NCBI GenBank assembly: GCA_025463605.1
Contig: JAODAV010000010.1
Span: 1-64,000, forward strand
DNA from: Rhodoglobus sp.
GTDB taxonomy: Bacteria; Actinomycetota; Actinomycetes; Actinomycetales; Microbacteriaceae
Length of the DNA stretch: 64,000 nt
Direction: 5' to 3'
The notes beneath the pieces are model-generated. The model did no database searches. It was not told the origin of the DNA and worked only from the letters and a program-made list of their open reading frames with translations. Below are positions 35,887-44,792 of the stretch, one piece after another (positions within the stretch are counted from its first letter, which is position 1; each line of letters opens with the position of its first letter). A program made the position numbers and the translations under genes.

Positions 35887-36894
35887 ATGAAGAAGACCGC
35901 AGGCAGGTTCCCGACTATCGCACTCATGGCTTCGGCCGTCAGCGTGCTCCTGATCTCCGGGTGTGCCGCAGCCGCGCCAGCGCCCGCCGCCGAGGATGGC
36001 GGCAACGCCGCCCCTGAGGTGACGACCGTGCGCGTGGCGACATCCGTCTCGAACTCGTTCCCGTTCATCGTCGTCCAAGCCGGCGAAGCGCTCGGCACAT
36101 GGGAAGACTCGGGACTCGACGTCGAGGTCATCGAAGGCACGACCCCCACCATCGGCCAGATCATGGCAGGCGGCCAGGCTGACATTGCTTTGGCCGGTGC
36201 CAGCAGCGAGGCCGCAAGCATCCAGTCCGGTGTGCCTATGACCGTCGTCGCAAGCAACCTCTCCTACTGGGACCAGCGCATCATCGCGCGACCGGGCACG
36301 GACTCGGTCAAGGAACTCAAGGGCGGCAACTTCGGAATAACCGGAGCAGGCTCGCCGGGCGAGTACTCCGTTGTGAAGATGGCGGAGGAACTCGGCTGGG
36401 CAGAGTCCGACTACACGGTGACGAGCCTCGGCAACCTTCCGGCACTGGTCGCAGCCCTCACGGCCGGATCGATCGACGCCTTCGCGTGGAGCAGCCAGGC
36501 GGCATTCCAGCTCGAGGAGAGCGGCGACGGCGTCGTCGTCGCAGCCGCGGCCGACTACGTCGGCGACAACGTGCTGCAGGCCTTCTCTGTGACCGATGCC
36601 TTCGCGAAAGCAAATCCGAACACGGTGCGGGCCTTCTTCGAGGCGTATTTCGAGACCGTCAAGCGCATCCAGGCCGACCCGCAGCTGTTCATCGACATCC
36701 TTGTCGATGAGTGGGAGGTCGAACCGGCTGTTGCGGAGCGGCTCGCGGAAGAGAGCCTCCCGGAGCTGTCGACGGATGGCGTGATCACCGACGACGAGCT
36801 CGAAGGCATCCGCGACTCCGTCTCGTTCACGCTCGATGTTCCCCTCGACGATGTTGACGACATCGCCTACAGCTACTGGAAAGACCTCAAGTAG
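35887..36894 (+). CDS. NitT/TauT-type ABC transporter substrate-binding lipoprotein
   Basis: 335-residue periplasmic-type binding protein of the SsuA/THI5-like family. Lipoprotein signal with the lipobox ISGC (C26), then a low-complexity Ala/Pro linker and the binding domain (VSNSFPFIVVQAGEALGTWEDSGL; GQADIALAGASSEAASIQSG). Such proteins bind sulfonates, nitrate, pyrimidine-like or aromatic acids. The ATG at 35887 follows AGAAAGGGA. A half-site ACGGAAG lies at 35811-35817 in the 136-bp upstream spacer. Confidence 0.9.
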   Translation: MKKTAGRFPTIALMASAVSVLLISGCAAAAPAPAAEDGGNAAPEVTTVRVATSVSNSFPFIVVQAGEALGTWEDSGLDVEVIEGTTPTIGQIMAGGQADIALAGASSEAASIQSGVPMTVVASNLSYWDQRIIARPGTDSVKELKGGNFGITGAGSPGEYSVVKMAEELGWAESDYTVTSLGNLPALVAALTAGSIDAFAWSSQAAFQLEESGDGVVVAAAADYVGDNVLQAFSVTDAFAKANPNTVRAFFEAYFETVKRIQADPQLFIDILVDEWEVEPAVAERLAEESLPELSTDGVITDDELEGIRDSVSFTLDVPLDDVDDIAYSYWKDLK

Positions 36895-37736
36895 TGTCGA
36901 CCGTCATCGGTGGGGCGGCTTCCGGCCGCCCCACCGGGGCACCGGGAGCACCTCCTCCCAAGGCGGAGCGCGCGGCGAACCACCTGGAGATTCGCAAAGC
37001 CCTGTGGCTGCGGATCGCGTTCCTCGTGTTCGTCCTCCTGCTCTGGGAACTTCTCGCGAATACCGGAGCGGTTGACGCCCGGTTCGCCTCAAAGCCTTCC
37101 GCGATCGTGCAGGCGCTGGGCGGCCTTGCCGTCAACCCGGAGGCACTGGGCGCCGTCGGGGAGACCCTCCTCGCATTCGCTACCGCGTTCATCATCGGAA
37201 CCAGCGCCGGCATCCTGTTGGGCGTCGCCTTCGGCTTGAACCGCCTGCTGCGCGACGCCTTCTACCCGATCATCATGCTTCTGATGGTCGTTCCCAAGTC
37301 GGTGTTCCTGCCCCTGCTGGTGCTCTTCTTCGGGCTGGGCACGGCCGCAGGCGTTGCGTTCGGTGCTCTCCTCGCGTTCGTGCATGTCACGGTGAACGTG
37401 GTGGCCGGTCTCGATCTCGTCGACCAGAAGTATCGCGACGTCGGCCGGGCATACGACGCGAAGCCTGCACGACTGTTCCTCGACGTGATACTCCCCGGTG
37501 CCGCGCCCGGAATATTCGCAGGACTGTGGCACGGCATCCGCAACGGATTCATCGGGGTCGTGATCGCCCAGCTGTTCGTATCGACTGCGGGCGTCGGCTA
37601 CCTCGTGCGCATCTACAGCAACAACTTCCAGATCGACAACGCGATGGCACTCACGCTTGTCATGGCGGCCCTGGTCATCGTGACCGGATCGCTGTGGTCT
37701 CGGCTGGAGCGACGTCTGACCCGCTGGCGCGACTAG
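36894..37736 (+). CDS. ABC transporter permease (NitT/TauT type)
   Basis: 280-residue inner-membrane permease with about six helices and the BPD_transp_1 fold. The cytoplasmic EAA-like loop is YRDVGRAYDAKPARLFLDVILPGAAPGIFAGL. The N-terminal 25 residues are Gly/Pro/Ala-rich and cytoplasmic. The GTG overlaps the last base of the binding-protein stop (TAGTG). Confidence 0.9.
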   Translation: MSTVIGGAASGRPTGAPGAPPPKAERAANHLEIRKALWLRIAFLVFVLLLWELLANTGAVDARFASKPSAIVQALGGLAVNPEALGAVGETLLAFATAFIIGTSAGILLGVAFGLNRLLRDAFYPIIMLLMVVPKSVFLPLLVLFFGLGTAAGVAFGALLAFVHVTVNVVAGLDLVDQKYRDVGRAYDAKPARLFLDVILPGAAPGIFAGLWHGIRNGFIGVVIAQLFVSTAGVGYLVRIYSNNFQIDNAMALTLVMAALVIVTGSLWSRLERRLTRWRD

Positions 37737-37765
37737 CGACTACGGCACCTACGAAAGGAACGACA

Positions 37766-38569
37766 GTGACTCAGCTGACCGTGGAGAACCTCACCGTCAC
37801 GTACGGTGCGAACACGACCCGCGAACTCGTCGCCTGCGAGAACATCGACCTGACCATCAAGGAGGGCGAGTTCGTCACGATCATCGGTCCATCCGGATGC
37901 GGGAAGTCCACACTCCTGCACACCATGGGCGGACTCATTGCTCCGACCAAGGGCCGAATCCGATTCGATGGCGCAGATGTCACCAAACCGAACCCCCGCG
38001 ATGCCGCATTCGTATTCCAGGACTACAGCCTCTTCCCGTGGAAATCCGTCGAGGAGAACGCCGGCATGGGTCTGCGGTTCGCGGGCGCATCCAAGGCGGA
38101 GTCGATCCGAGAGGCCAAGGCCCAGCTCGAGTTCGTCGGGTTGAAGGACTTCGGCGGCAGGTATCCGCGCGAGCTGTCCGGTGGAATGCAGCAGCGCGTC
38201 GCCATCGCGCGCGCGCTCGCCCTGCAGCCGAAGATGCTGCTCATGGACGAGCCGTTCGGTGCCCTGGACGAGCAGACGCGTCGCAATCTGGGAACCGAGC
38301 TCTCGCGCATCCTGGGCGAGGCCGGCCAGGCGGTCGTGATGATCACCCACAGCCTCGACGAGGCAATCTTCTGGGCAGATCGCATCGTTGTTATGAGTGC
38401 GCGCCCCGGACGCATCGCAGAAGAGATCACCGTGAGCGCCCCTCGTCCGCGAGAGATGGAGTTCATGACGACACCCGAGTTCCAGGACATCCGGGTGCAC
38501 CTCTTCGAGCAGCTGGAGATCCACCAGCGCGAGGCCGCCGAACGCGCATCAGCTGCGACGGTGGTGTGA
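37766..38569 (+). CDS. ABC transporter ATP-binding protein (NitT/TauT type)
   Basis: 267-residue ATPase of the importer. Walker A GPSGCGKST (41-49), Q-loop FVFQDYSLFPW, signature LSGGMQQRVAIARA (137-150), Walker B LLMDEPFGALD. The start is GTG 37766 after an AAAGGA ribosome binding site. Sits between the two permease genes. Confidence 0.93.
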   Translation: MTQLTVENLTVTYGANTTRELVACENIDLTIKEGEFVTIIGPSGCGKSTLLHTMGGLIAPTKGRIRFDGADVTKPNPRDAAFVFQDYSLFPWKSVEENAGMGLRFAGASKAESIREAKAQLEFVGLKDFGGRYPRELSGGMQQRVAIARALALQPKMLLMDEPFGALDEQTRRNLGTELSRILGEAGQAVVMITHSLDEAIFWADRIVVMSARPGRIAEEITVSAPRPREMEFMTTPEFQDIRVHLFEQLEIHQREAAERASAATVV

Positions 38570-39351
38570 TGACCGACACCATCGCGCGGTCCGGCTGGCG
38601 CGTTCACAAGCGTCGCGCGACCATCTGGGCGCTTCGAGCGGGGCTCGCGGTCGTCGTTATCGGGGCGTGGCTCTACGCGAACACCATCGGAGGGGTCTCG
38701 CCCCTGATCCTCCCCAGCATTCCGGCCGTCATCGAGGCATTCGTCGGTGTAGTCGTCGACCCGGAGATCTGGATGCAGGCGGGGGTCACCGTCTTCGAGA
38801 TGCTCGCGGGATTCGCGCTCGCCGCCGTCACCGGCTTGTCTGCGGGATTCCTGCTCTCGCGCAGTTCGGTCTTTGCGCGCGCGGCAGAGCCTTTGCTCGC
38901 GTGGGGGTACATGTTCCCCCTCGCGCTGCTCTATCCGCTGTTTTTGCTCTGGGTGGGCGTCGGCGTCGAATCCAAGATCCTCTACGCGGCGCTGGGTGCG
39001 TTTTTCCCGATCGCCTTCAACACGATCCGAGGTCTCCGCAGCGTCGACAAGAAGTACCTCGAAGTCGGTCGGGCGTATGCAGCATCCCGCCTCCAAATCG
39101 ACTTGAACATCAAACTCGGCGCGGCCAGGCCGCTGATCCTGGCGGGCCTGCGGATCGGCTCATCGATCGTGACGATCTACGTCGTGCTCGCTGAGCTGCT
39201 CGGCTCCAACCAGGGTCTCGGCCACGAGATCGAGAGGGCATCCAGCAGGCTGCAGATCCCCGACTCGTACGCGACCGTCACCCTCCTCATCCTCGTCACG
39301 GTAGTACTGCAACGAATCATGGAACGGTTCTTGCGCGCCAAACACGAGTAG
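38569..39351 (+). CDS. ABC transporter permease (NitT/TauT type), second
   Basis: 260-residue permease paralogous to the one at 36894, with six membrane segments and the EAA-like loop KKYLEVGRAYAASRLQIDLNIKLGAARPLILAGLRIG in shorter pieces across residues 163-200. TGATG overlap with the ATPase gene. Two different permeases suggest a heterodimeric channel. Confidence 0.9.
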   Translation: MTDTIARSGWRVHKRRATIWALRAGLAVVVIGAWLYANTIGGVSPLILPSIPAVIEAFVGVVVDPEIWMQAGVTVFEMLAGFALAAVTGLSAGFLLSRSSVFARAAEPLLAWGYMFPLALLYPLFLLWVGVGVESKILYAALGAFFPIAFNTIRGLRSVDKKYLEVGRAYAASRLQIDLNIKLGAARPLILAGLRIGSSIVTIYVVLAELLGSNQGLGHEIERASSRLQIPDSYATVTLLILVTVVLQRIMERFLRAKHE

Positions 39352-39391
39352 CGCCGAATCAACCCCCTCCCCACTGGAAGAGATATTGCCC

Positions 39392-40921
39392 ATGCACGAG
39401 AACCATTCCGGCCTGCCCGCGAGAGAGCTCCTCATTCGAGGCGGACACGTACTTCGCGGCACCAGTGTCGACAGCCAGCCGGAACGGCTCGACATCCTGA
39501 TCCGCGACGGCGTCATCGTCGAGCTCGGCGCGAGAGTCGACGCTCCCGACGGCGCGGATGTGCTGGAGGCGACCGGGAAGCTCGTCATACCCGGGATGAT
39601 CAACTCGCACTATCACTCCCACGACACGCTCGCGAAGGGAACGCTCGAGGAAGAGCCCCTCGAGTACTGGCGGCTGCTCGCGCTGCCCCCGCAGTTCCCG
39701 CCTCGCAGTCGGGACGAAATCAAGGCCCGCACTCTCATCGGTGCGTACGAGAACCTTCGCGCGGGCATCACCACCGTGCAGGACATGGTGACGCTCTTCC
39801 CCTTCGACCCCGACCACCTCGACGCGGTTGTCGAGGCTTATGAAGAGATCGGCCTGCGCGCCGTCGTGGGCCTGCAGTACGCGGATAAGAAGGGAATCAC
39901 CACCATCCCGTATTGGGAGGAGATATTTCCCGCGGAGCTGCACGGCAGCCTCTCGACGGCGGCGGAGCCCGACGCGAAAGTCGACCAGCTCGCGCACCTC
40001 GAGGACGCGTATCTCACTGGCGCGCCGCGCGAGCTCGTCACGTGGGCACTGGGCCCCTCCGCGCCCGAGCGCTGCTCGCCCGCGCTCGTCGAACGCACGG
40101 TAGCGCTCGCCGAGAAGTACGACCTGCAGATCTTCACCCATATCTACGAGTCCCGCGCCATGGCCCTGCAGGCCCGTCTCGAGTACACCCAGTACGGCGG
40201 CTCGCTCATCCGGCGACTCGCCGACGAAGGGATGCTCGGTCCCCGACTCAATCTCGCCCACAGCGTGTGGTTGCTCGACGAGGAGATCGGCATCCTCGCG
40301 GAAACCGGAACGAACGTCGTCATCAACCCGCTGAGCAACGTCAAGCTCAAGAGCGGCATCCCGCCCATCCACGCGATCGAGGAGGCCGGGATCAGCTTCG
40401 GTCTCGGGTGCGACAATTCGTCGTGCAGCGATGCGCAGAACATGTTCCAGGCCATGAAGATGTTCACCGCGATGACGGCGATAAGCCGGCCAGACCCCGG
40501 CCCGACCCAAGCCGATCGGGCATGGCACGCTGCAACCAGGGGTGGGGCCCATGCCTTGGGCAGGGACAATGGCATCGGGCACATCGAGGTCGGATTCGTC
40601 GGCGACGTGGTGACGATCGATCTCTCCGACCCGACGTTCGTGCCATTGAACAGTGCCGTGCGGCAGCTCGTGTACGCCGAGTCCGGCAGGGGCGTCATCG
40701 ACGTCGTCGTCAACGGCCGAACGGTCATCAAGGATCGGACGCTGACCACCATGGACCCGCAGGCGCTCATCGAGCGAGTAAGGGAATTGGCACCGCAATA
40801 CCTTGCGGACTTCGAGGTCGTCAGGCAGAGAACCGAGAAACTGCGCCCGTACCTTCTCGAGGCGCATCGCCGAACGTGGAACGCGGACGTGGGACTCAAT
40901 CGCCTCTTCACCGGAGAGTGA
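39392..40921 (+). CDS. amidohydrolase family protein (cytosine-deaminase-like clade)
   Basis: 509-residue metal-dependent hydrolase of the AtzA/TrzN/guanine-deaminase type. Metal ligands: H73 and H75 in MINSHYHSHD, a His in LQIFTHIYESRA, the His in LNLAHSVWLLDEE, and the Asp in GCDNSS. Members deaminate or dechlorinate nitrogen heterocycles, so this may remove an amino group from the imported ring. The ATG at 39392 follows GGAAGAG; a TTG two codons upstream is less likely. It lies between the importer and the aspartase. Confidence 0.8.
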   Translation: MHENHSGLPARELLIRGGHVLRGTSVDSQPERLDILIRDGVIVELGARVDAPDGADVLEATGKLVIPGMINSHYHSHDTLAKGTLEEEPLEYWRLLALPPQFPPRSRDEIKARTLIGAYENLRAGITTVQDMVTLFPFDPDHLDAVVEAYEEIGLRAVVGLQYADKKGITTIPYWEEIFPAELHGSLSTAAEPDAKVDQLAHLEDAYLTGAPRELVTWALGPSAPERCSPALVERTVALAEKYDLQIFTHIYESRAMALQARLEYTQYGGSLIRRLADEGMLGPRLNLAHSVWLLDEEIGILAETGTNVVINPLSNVKLKSGIPPIHAIEEAGISFGLGCDNSSCSDAQNMFQAMKMFTAMTAISRPDPGPTQADRAWHAATRGGAHALGRDNGIGHIEVGFVGDVVTIDLSDPTFVPLNSAVRQLVYAESGRGVIDVVVNGRTVIKDRTLTTMDPQALIERVRELAPQYLADFEVVRQRTEKLRPYLLEAHRRTWNADVGLNRLFTGE

Positions 40922-40940
40922 GACCGGACTCGCCCTCGTG

Positions 40941-42341
40941 ATGCGCACCGAAACGGACTCCCTGGGCGACCTGGACGTTCCTGCCGACGCGTACTGGGGG
41001 GTGCACACGATGCGGGCCCTCGAGAACTTTCCCATCGCCAGGCGCCCGATCTCGGTGTACCCGGAGTTCGTCGTCGCGCTGGCGTCGGTCAAGCAGGCCG
41101 CGGCCCGGGCCAACCGGGAAGTGGGGGTACTCGCGGCCGAGAAAGCGGGATGGATCGATGTCGCCTGCCAGCGCGTGATCGACGGTGAGCTGCACGACCA
41201 GTTCGTCGTCGGTGTCATTCAAGGCGGCGCCGGCACTTCGACCAACATGAACGCGAACGAGGTCATCGCCAACGCCGCCCTCGAAGCGGCGGGCCATGAC
41301 AAGGGCCGCTACGACATCCTCGATCCCATCGACGACGTCAATCGCAGCCAGTCGACGAACGACACCTACCCGACCGCCGTGAAGATCGCGCTGGTGTTGT
41401 CGGTTCGCGGGCTTCTCGATGAACTCGAGTTGTTGCGGCAATCGTTCCATCGCAAATCAGAGGAGTTCGCCGCGGTTCTGAAGATCGGGCGCACTCAATT
41501 GCAGGACGCGGTGCCGATGACGCTCGGCCAGGAATTCCGTGGGTTCGCGACGACGCTGGCGGAAGATCATGCCAGGCTCGCCGAGACCATCCCGCTCCTG
41601 TGCGAGGTCAACATCGGTGCCACAGCCATCGGCACCGGTATCACGGCAGACCCGAGGTTCGCCGCCGCTGCGATCCGCAATCTCAACCACATCACGGGGC
41701 TGGATCTTCAGGCCGCGCCCGACCTGATCGAATCCACGAGCGACACGGGTGTGTTCATGTCGTTCTCGGGGTCATTGAAGCGGTCGGCGATCAAGCTGTC
41801 GAAGATCTGCAACGACCTGCGGCTACTCTCCTCCGGCCCGCAGGCGGGAATAGCCGAGATCAACCTCCCCGCGCGCCAGGCCGGATCAAGCATCATGCCG
41901 GGAAAGGTGAACCCCGTCATTCCCGAGGCGGTGTCGCAGGTCGCGTACGCGATCGCGGGCGCCGACGTCACGGTGACGATGGCGGCCGAGGCCGGGCAGT
42001 TGCAGCTGAACGCCTTCGAGCCGGTCATCGCCCATTCGCTTCTCCAGTCTGTCGCGTGGATGCGCGAGGCATGCGCGACCCTCCGTGTGAACTGCGTCGA
42101 CGGCATCACGGCGAACACCGAGCGACTGGCGGAGATGGTCGCGTCGAGCGTAGGGGTCGTCACCGCGCTCGTCCCGGTTATCGGCTACGCGGCTGCCGCA
42201 TCGATCGCCAAGAGCGCACTGGCTACGTCTCGGCCGGTGGCCGAGCTCGTGGTCGAGGCGGGGCTGATGACGCGAGAGGCCGTCGAGGAGCGCCTCTCCC
42301 TGGCGCACCTGACGGCACCGGCGGGGATCTTCACCATCTGA
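40941..42341 (+). CDS. aspA: aspartate ammonia-lyase
   Basis: 466-residue member of the aspartase/fumarase superfamily. The flexible catalytic loop is GSSIMPGKVNPV (from residue 315, with S317 in the loop), with GGAGTSTNMNANEVIAN, NRSQSTNDTYPTAVK and TQLQDAVPMTLGQEF. The N-terminal DSLGDLDVPADAYWGVHTMRALENF reads as aspartase rather than fumarase C. It releases NH3 from aspartate to give fumarate, closing the proposed dihydroorotate route. Nineteen bases separate it from the amidohydrolase. Confidence 0.85.
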   Translation: MRTETDSLGDLDVPADAYWGVHTMRALENFPIARRPISVYPEFVVALASVKQAAARANREVGVLAAEKAGWIDVACQRVIDGELHDQFVVGVIQGGAGTSTNMNANEVIANAALEAAGHDKGRYDILDPIDDVNRSQSTNDTYPTAVKIALVLSVRGLLDELELLRQSFHRKSEEFAAVLKIGRTQLQDAVPMTLGQEFRGFATTLAEDHARLAETIPLLCEVNIGATAIGTGITADPRFAAAAIRNLNHITGLDLQAAPDLIESTSDTGVFMSFSGSLKRSAIKLSKICNDLRLLSSGPQAGIAEINLPARQAGSSIMPGKVNPVIPEAVSQVAYAIAGADVTVTMAAEAGQLQLNAFEPVIAHSLLQSVAWMREACATLRVNCVDGITANTERLAEMVASSVGVVTALVPVIGYAAAASIAKSALATSRPVAELVVEAGLMTREAVEERLSLAHLTAPAGIFTI

Positions 42342-42370
42342 TCGCCCTCCATGGCATGAGTAAAGAAAAC

Positions 42371-42411
42371 TTGACACAGTGTTCATTCCGCTTTACATTG
42401 GACAATGTCAA
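42371..42411 (+). promoter_or_regulatory. consensus promoter and operator of the membrane protein/XRE/MDR operon
   Basis: -35 TTGACA (42371-42376) and -10 TACATT (42394-42399) with a 17-bp spacer, the best sigma-A-type match in the window. TTGACA at the -35 and TGTCAA at 42406-42411 form inverted half-sites around the promoter, and TTGGACAATGTCAA (42398-42411) is itself nearly palindromic, suggesting autoregulation by the XRE protein. Confidence 0.7.
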
Positions 42412-42438
42412 CATTCCTTTACATCAGAAAGATATCCC

Positions 42439-42876
42439 ATGTCATATGAAGAAAAGAGCGCCTGGACGTACGGGATCGTCTCGCTGGGCGCGTACGCGGC
42501 GTATCTCGTCATCGTGCTCGGCCAGGCGACCACGACCCCCCTGGTGCAGGTCGACTATGTCGCACCCCTGCTGTGGACGGTGGCCGCGTCGATCGTGACC
42601 GCGATCGTGATCAACATCCTTATTGGGATCGTGAGTGGCATGCGATCCACGAAACCCGACAAGAAAGACACCCGCGATCGCCAGATCTACCGCTTCGGCG
42701 AGTACATCGGCCGAGGCGCCATCGTCGCCGGTGCGATCACGGCTCTTCTCATGGCCATCCTCGAGCTGGACCACTTCTGGATCGCGAATGTGCTCTACCT
42801 CTCGTTCGTGCTGTCTGCCATCCTCGGCACGATCGTCAAGGTCGTCGCCTACCGTCGTGGATTCCAGCCATGGTGA
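42439..42876 (+). CDS. four-helix membrane protein of unknown function
   Basis: 145-residue protein with four predicted membrane segments (about 10-30, 42-65, 88-108, 112-132) and a basic cytoplasmic loop SGMRSTKPDKKDTRDRQIYR. No family name recognised beyond the common pattern of a small DUF membrane protein paired with an HTH regulator. The ATG at 42439 is 20 codons inside a longer open frame; AGAAAGA is a weak ribosome binding site. Overlaps the XRE gene by seven bases. Confidence 0.7.
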   Translation: MSYEEKSAWTYGIVSLGAYAAYLVIVLGQATTTPLVQVDYVAPLLWTVAASIVTAIVINILIGIVSGMRSTKPDKKDTRDRQIYRFGEYIGRGAIVAGAITALLMAILELDHFWIANVLYLSFVLSAILGTIVKVVAYRRGFQPW

Positions 42877-43100
42877 AGCCCACCCAGGTCACCAACTCGA
42901 TCCGGGCGTTGCGTTTCGCGCAAGGCGAGATGACTCAGGCCGACCTGGCCGATCGAATCGGCGTCACCAGGCAGACCATCATCGCCATCGAGCAGGGGCG
43001 CTACTCGCCATCACTCGAGATGGCATTCCAGATCGCGCGCGTCTTCGGCGTTCCGCTCGACGACGTGTTTCAGTACCCGGCAGGAGACGAGTCACGATGA
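42870..43100 (+). CDS. XRE family helix-turn-helix regulator (small)
   Basis: 76-residue Cro/C1-type DNA-binding protein: SIRALRFAQGEMTQADLADRIGVTRQT in pieces forms the HTH, followed by IIAIEQGRYSPSLEMAFQIARVFGVPLDDVF. These short YozG/HipB-like regulators generally control their own operon with a linked membrane protein. ATGA overlap with the oxidoreductase. Confidence 0.88.
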   Translation: MVKPTQVTNSIRALRFAQGEMTQADLADRIGVTRQTIIAIEQGRYSPSLEMAFQIARVFGVPLDDVFQYPAGDESR

Positions 43101-44068
43101 GAGCCATAGTGCAGGATGCGTACGGCGAAGCCGACGTGCTGCGTGTCGGCGAAGCAGACATCCCGACGGTCGGCGATGGCGACGTGCTCGTGAGGGTGCG
43201 TGCAGCCGGTGTCGATCAGGGTGTGTGGCACCTCATGGCGGGCGTGCCCTACCTGATCCGCCTCGGGACGGGCCGCAAGGCGCCAAAGAACCGCATCCGC
43301 GGCCTCGACGTCGCGGGCACCGTCGAGGCCGTCGGTGCCGGAGTAACGGCTTTCCGACCGGGCGACGAAGTGTACGGATGCGCCAACGGTTCCTTCGCGG
43401 AGTTCACGGTCGCGCGCGTCGAGAACCTCGCACTCAAGCCGAAGACGCTCACGTTCGAGCAGGCGGCCGCGGTGCCCGTCTCCGCGTGCGCGGCGCTGCA
43501 TGCCGTTCGTGACGCTGGTGGCGTGCGCGAAGCACAGCAGGTGCTCGTCATCGGCGCGGCCGGCGGTGTCGGCAGTTTTGCCGTGCAGATCGCGCGGGCG
43601 CTCGGTGCGACCGTCACGGGAGTGTGCAGCTCCGCGAAGGTCGAGTTCGTGCGCGGCCTCGGCGTGGAGACGGTCATCGACTACGAGCGGGAGGGCCTGC
43701 CGGAGAACACGTTCGACGTCATCATCGACACAGGTGGCAACAGGCCGGTCGCGGTGCTGCGCCGCGCGCTCAAGCGCGGGGGAACTCTCGTGCTTGCCGG
43801 GGCGGAAGTCGACGGCAAGGTCTTCGCTGGCATGGGTCGCATGGTGCGCGCGGCGATGCTGTCATCGTTCGTGAGTCAGAAGCTCACCGTGCTGATGTCC
43901 TCGGAGAGCACTGACGACCTCGAGTACCTCGCCACGCTGATCGACGAGGGCAAGGTCAGCCCCGCGGTCGATCGCACATATCCGCTCGAGGGCGTTCCCG
44001 ACGCCATCCGCGATCTTCGTGCCGGGCGCGTGCGCGGCAAGATCGTGATCGCCGTCGCGAGGGCCTAG
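43097..44068 (+). CDS. NAD(P)-dependent alcohol dehydrogenase (MDR, quinone-oxidoreductase type)
   Basis: 323-residue medium-chain dehydrogenase/reductase lacking the structural-zinc cysteines. The N-terminal GroES-like domain is followed by the cofactor motif VLVIGAAGGVGSFAVQIARALGA in two parts near residues 150-172. The sequence MRAIVQDAYGEADVLRVGEADIP is typical of the zeta-crystallin/quinone oxidoreductase branch, so the substrate is likely an enone or quinone. Its stop abuts that of the convergent gene at 44069. Confidence 0.85.
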   Translation: MRAIVQDAYGEADVLRVGEADIPTVGDGDVLVRVRAAGVDQGVWHLMAGVPYLIRLGTGRKAPKNRIRGLDVAGTVEAVGAGVTAFRPGDEVYGCANGSFAEFTVARVENLALKPKTLTFEQAAAVPVSACAALHAVRDAGGVREAQQVLVIGAAGGVGSFAVQIARALGATVTGVCSSAKVEFVRGLGVETVIDYEREGLPENTFDVIIDTGGNRPVAVLRRALKRGGTLVLAGAEVDGKVFAGMGRMVRAAMLSSFVSQKLTVLMSSESTDDLEYLATLIDEGKVSPAVDRTYPLEGVPDAIRDLRAGRVRGKIVIAVARA

Positions 44069-44629
44069 CTAGCTCTCGTCGGCGAGGTCGGGAATCGGCT
44101 GATCGATCTCGTCGTCGATCCACAGGTCGTCGTCGGCGCGCAGCGTCTGCCACGCGGCGTAGGCGACGACAGCTGCCGCGACGACACCAAGGCCGATGAG
44201 GATGTAGCGGCCGGGGCCTGCGGGCTCCGGCCTCACGATCCCGACCTTGCGCCCCACATCCGTGCCGAACCTCGACGCGTTGCGGATGGCATCCCGAACC
44301 TGCTTGTTCTTCGCCACCTCGACCGCTGCCAGGGCGCTGCCGATCGCGGACGTCACGGCGGGGAGCACATCTTCGGCGAACCGCTCACGAGTGTGGTGCA
44401 CCGCGCTGCGGGCTCCGGAGAGACCGGATGCGACGGCCGGACCCACGCCCGCGGCGGCTTCCCGCACTCGAGGAGACACTTCCTCGCGGGCGTAGCCTGC
44501 AGCCTGGCGGCTTGCCGCCCTGAGCACCTTCGACGCGTGCTCGAGAACGTCCTTCTGGTCCTCCCACAGGTCCTCCGCCTGGCTCTTGAGGCGGTTGAGT
44601 TCTTTGCGGCGCTTGCGCGATAGTGCCAT
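44069..44629 (-). CDS. single-pass membrane-anchored protein of unknown function
   Basis: 186-residue protein with a charged N-terminus (RKRRKELNRLKSQAEDLWEDQKD), a long Ala-rich helical region that may form coiled coil, one membrane helix near residues 142-162 (YILIGLGVVAAAVVAYAAW) and an acidic C-terminal tail. No recognised domain. It is convergent with the MDR gene and divergent from ppiA. Confidence 0.7.
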   Translation of the reverse strand: MALSRKRRKELNRLKSQAEDLWEDQKDVLEHASKVLRAASRQAAGYAREEVSPRVREAAAGVGPAVASGLSGARSAVHHTRERFAEDVLPAVTSAIGSALAAVEVAKNKQVRDAIRNASRFGTDVGRKVGIVRPEPAGPGRYILIGLGVVAAAVVAYAAWQTLRADDDLWIDDEIDQPIPDLADES

Positions 44630-44792
44630 GGAAACCTCCGTGTGGGTATCGAACCGTTCTCTTCATACTGTCACGCCCCCTTCCGCACCGGAACTGCCCT
44701 TGACACGGGACGCCTGCCCGGGGCAATAGGGCTGGGAGAGGGCTGGGCCGCCCCATGAGTTTCGGGGGTGGGCGCGTGCAAGAATTGAGCCC

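Noticed and set aside
39359..41218. 619-codon minus-strand frame across the amidohydrolase and aspartase genes
   Set aside because: Antisense to two genes with clear family motifs; no homology signal, compositional artefact.
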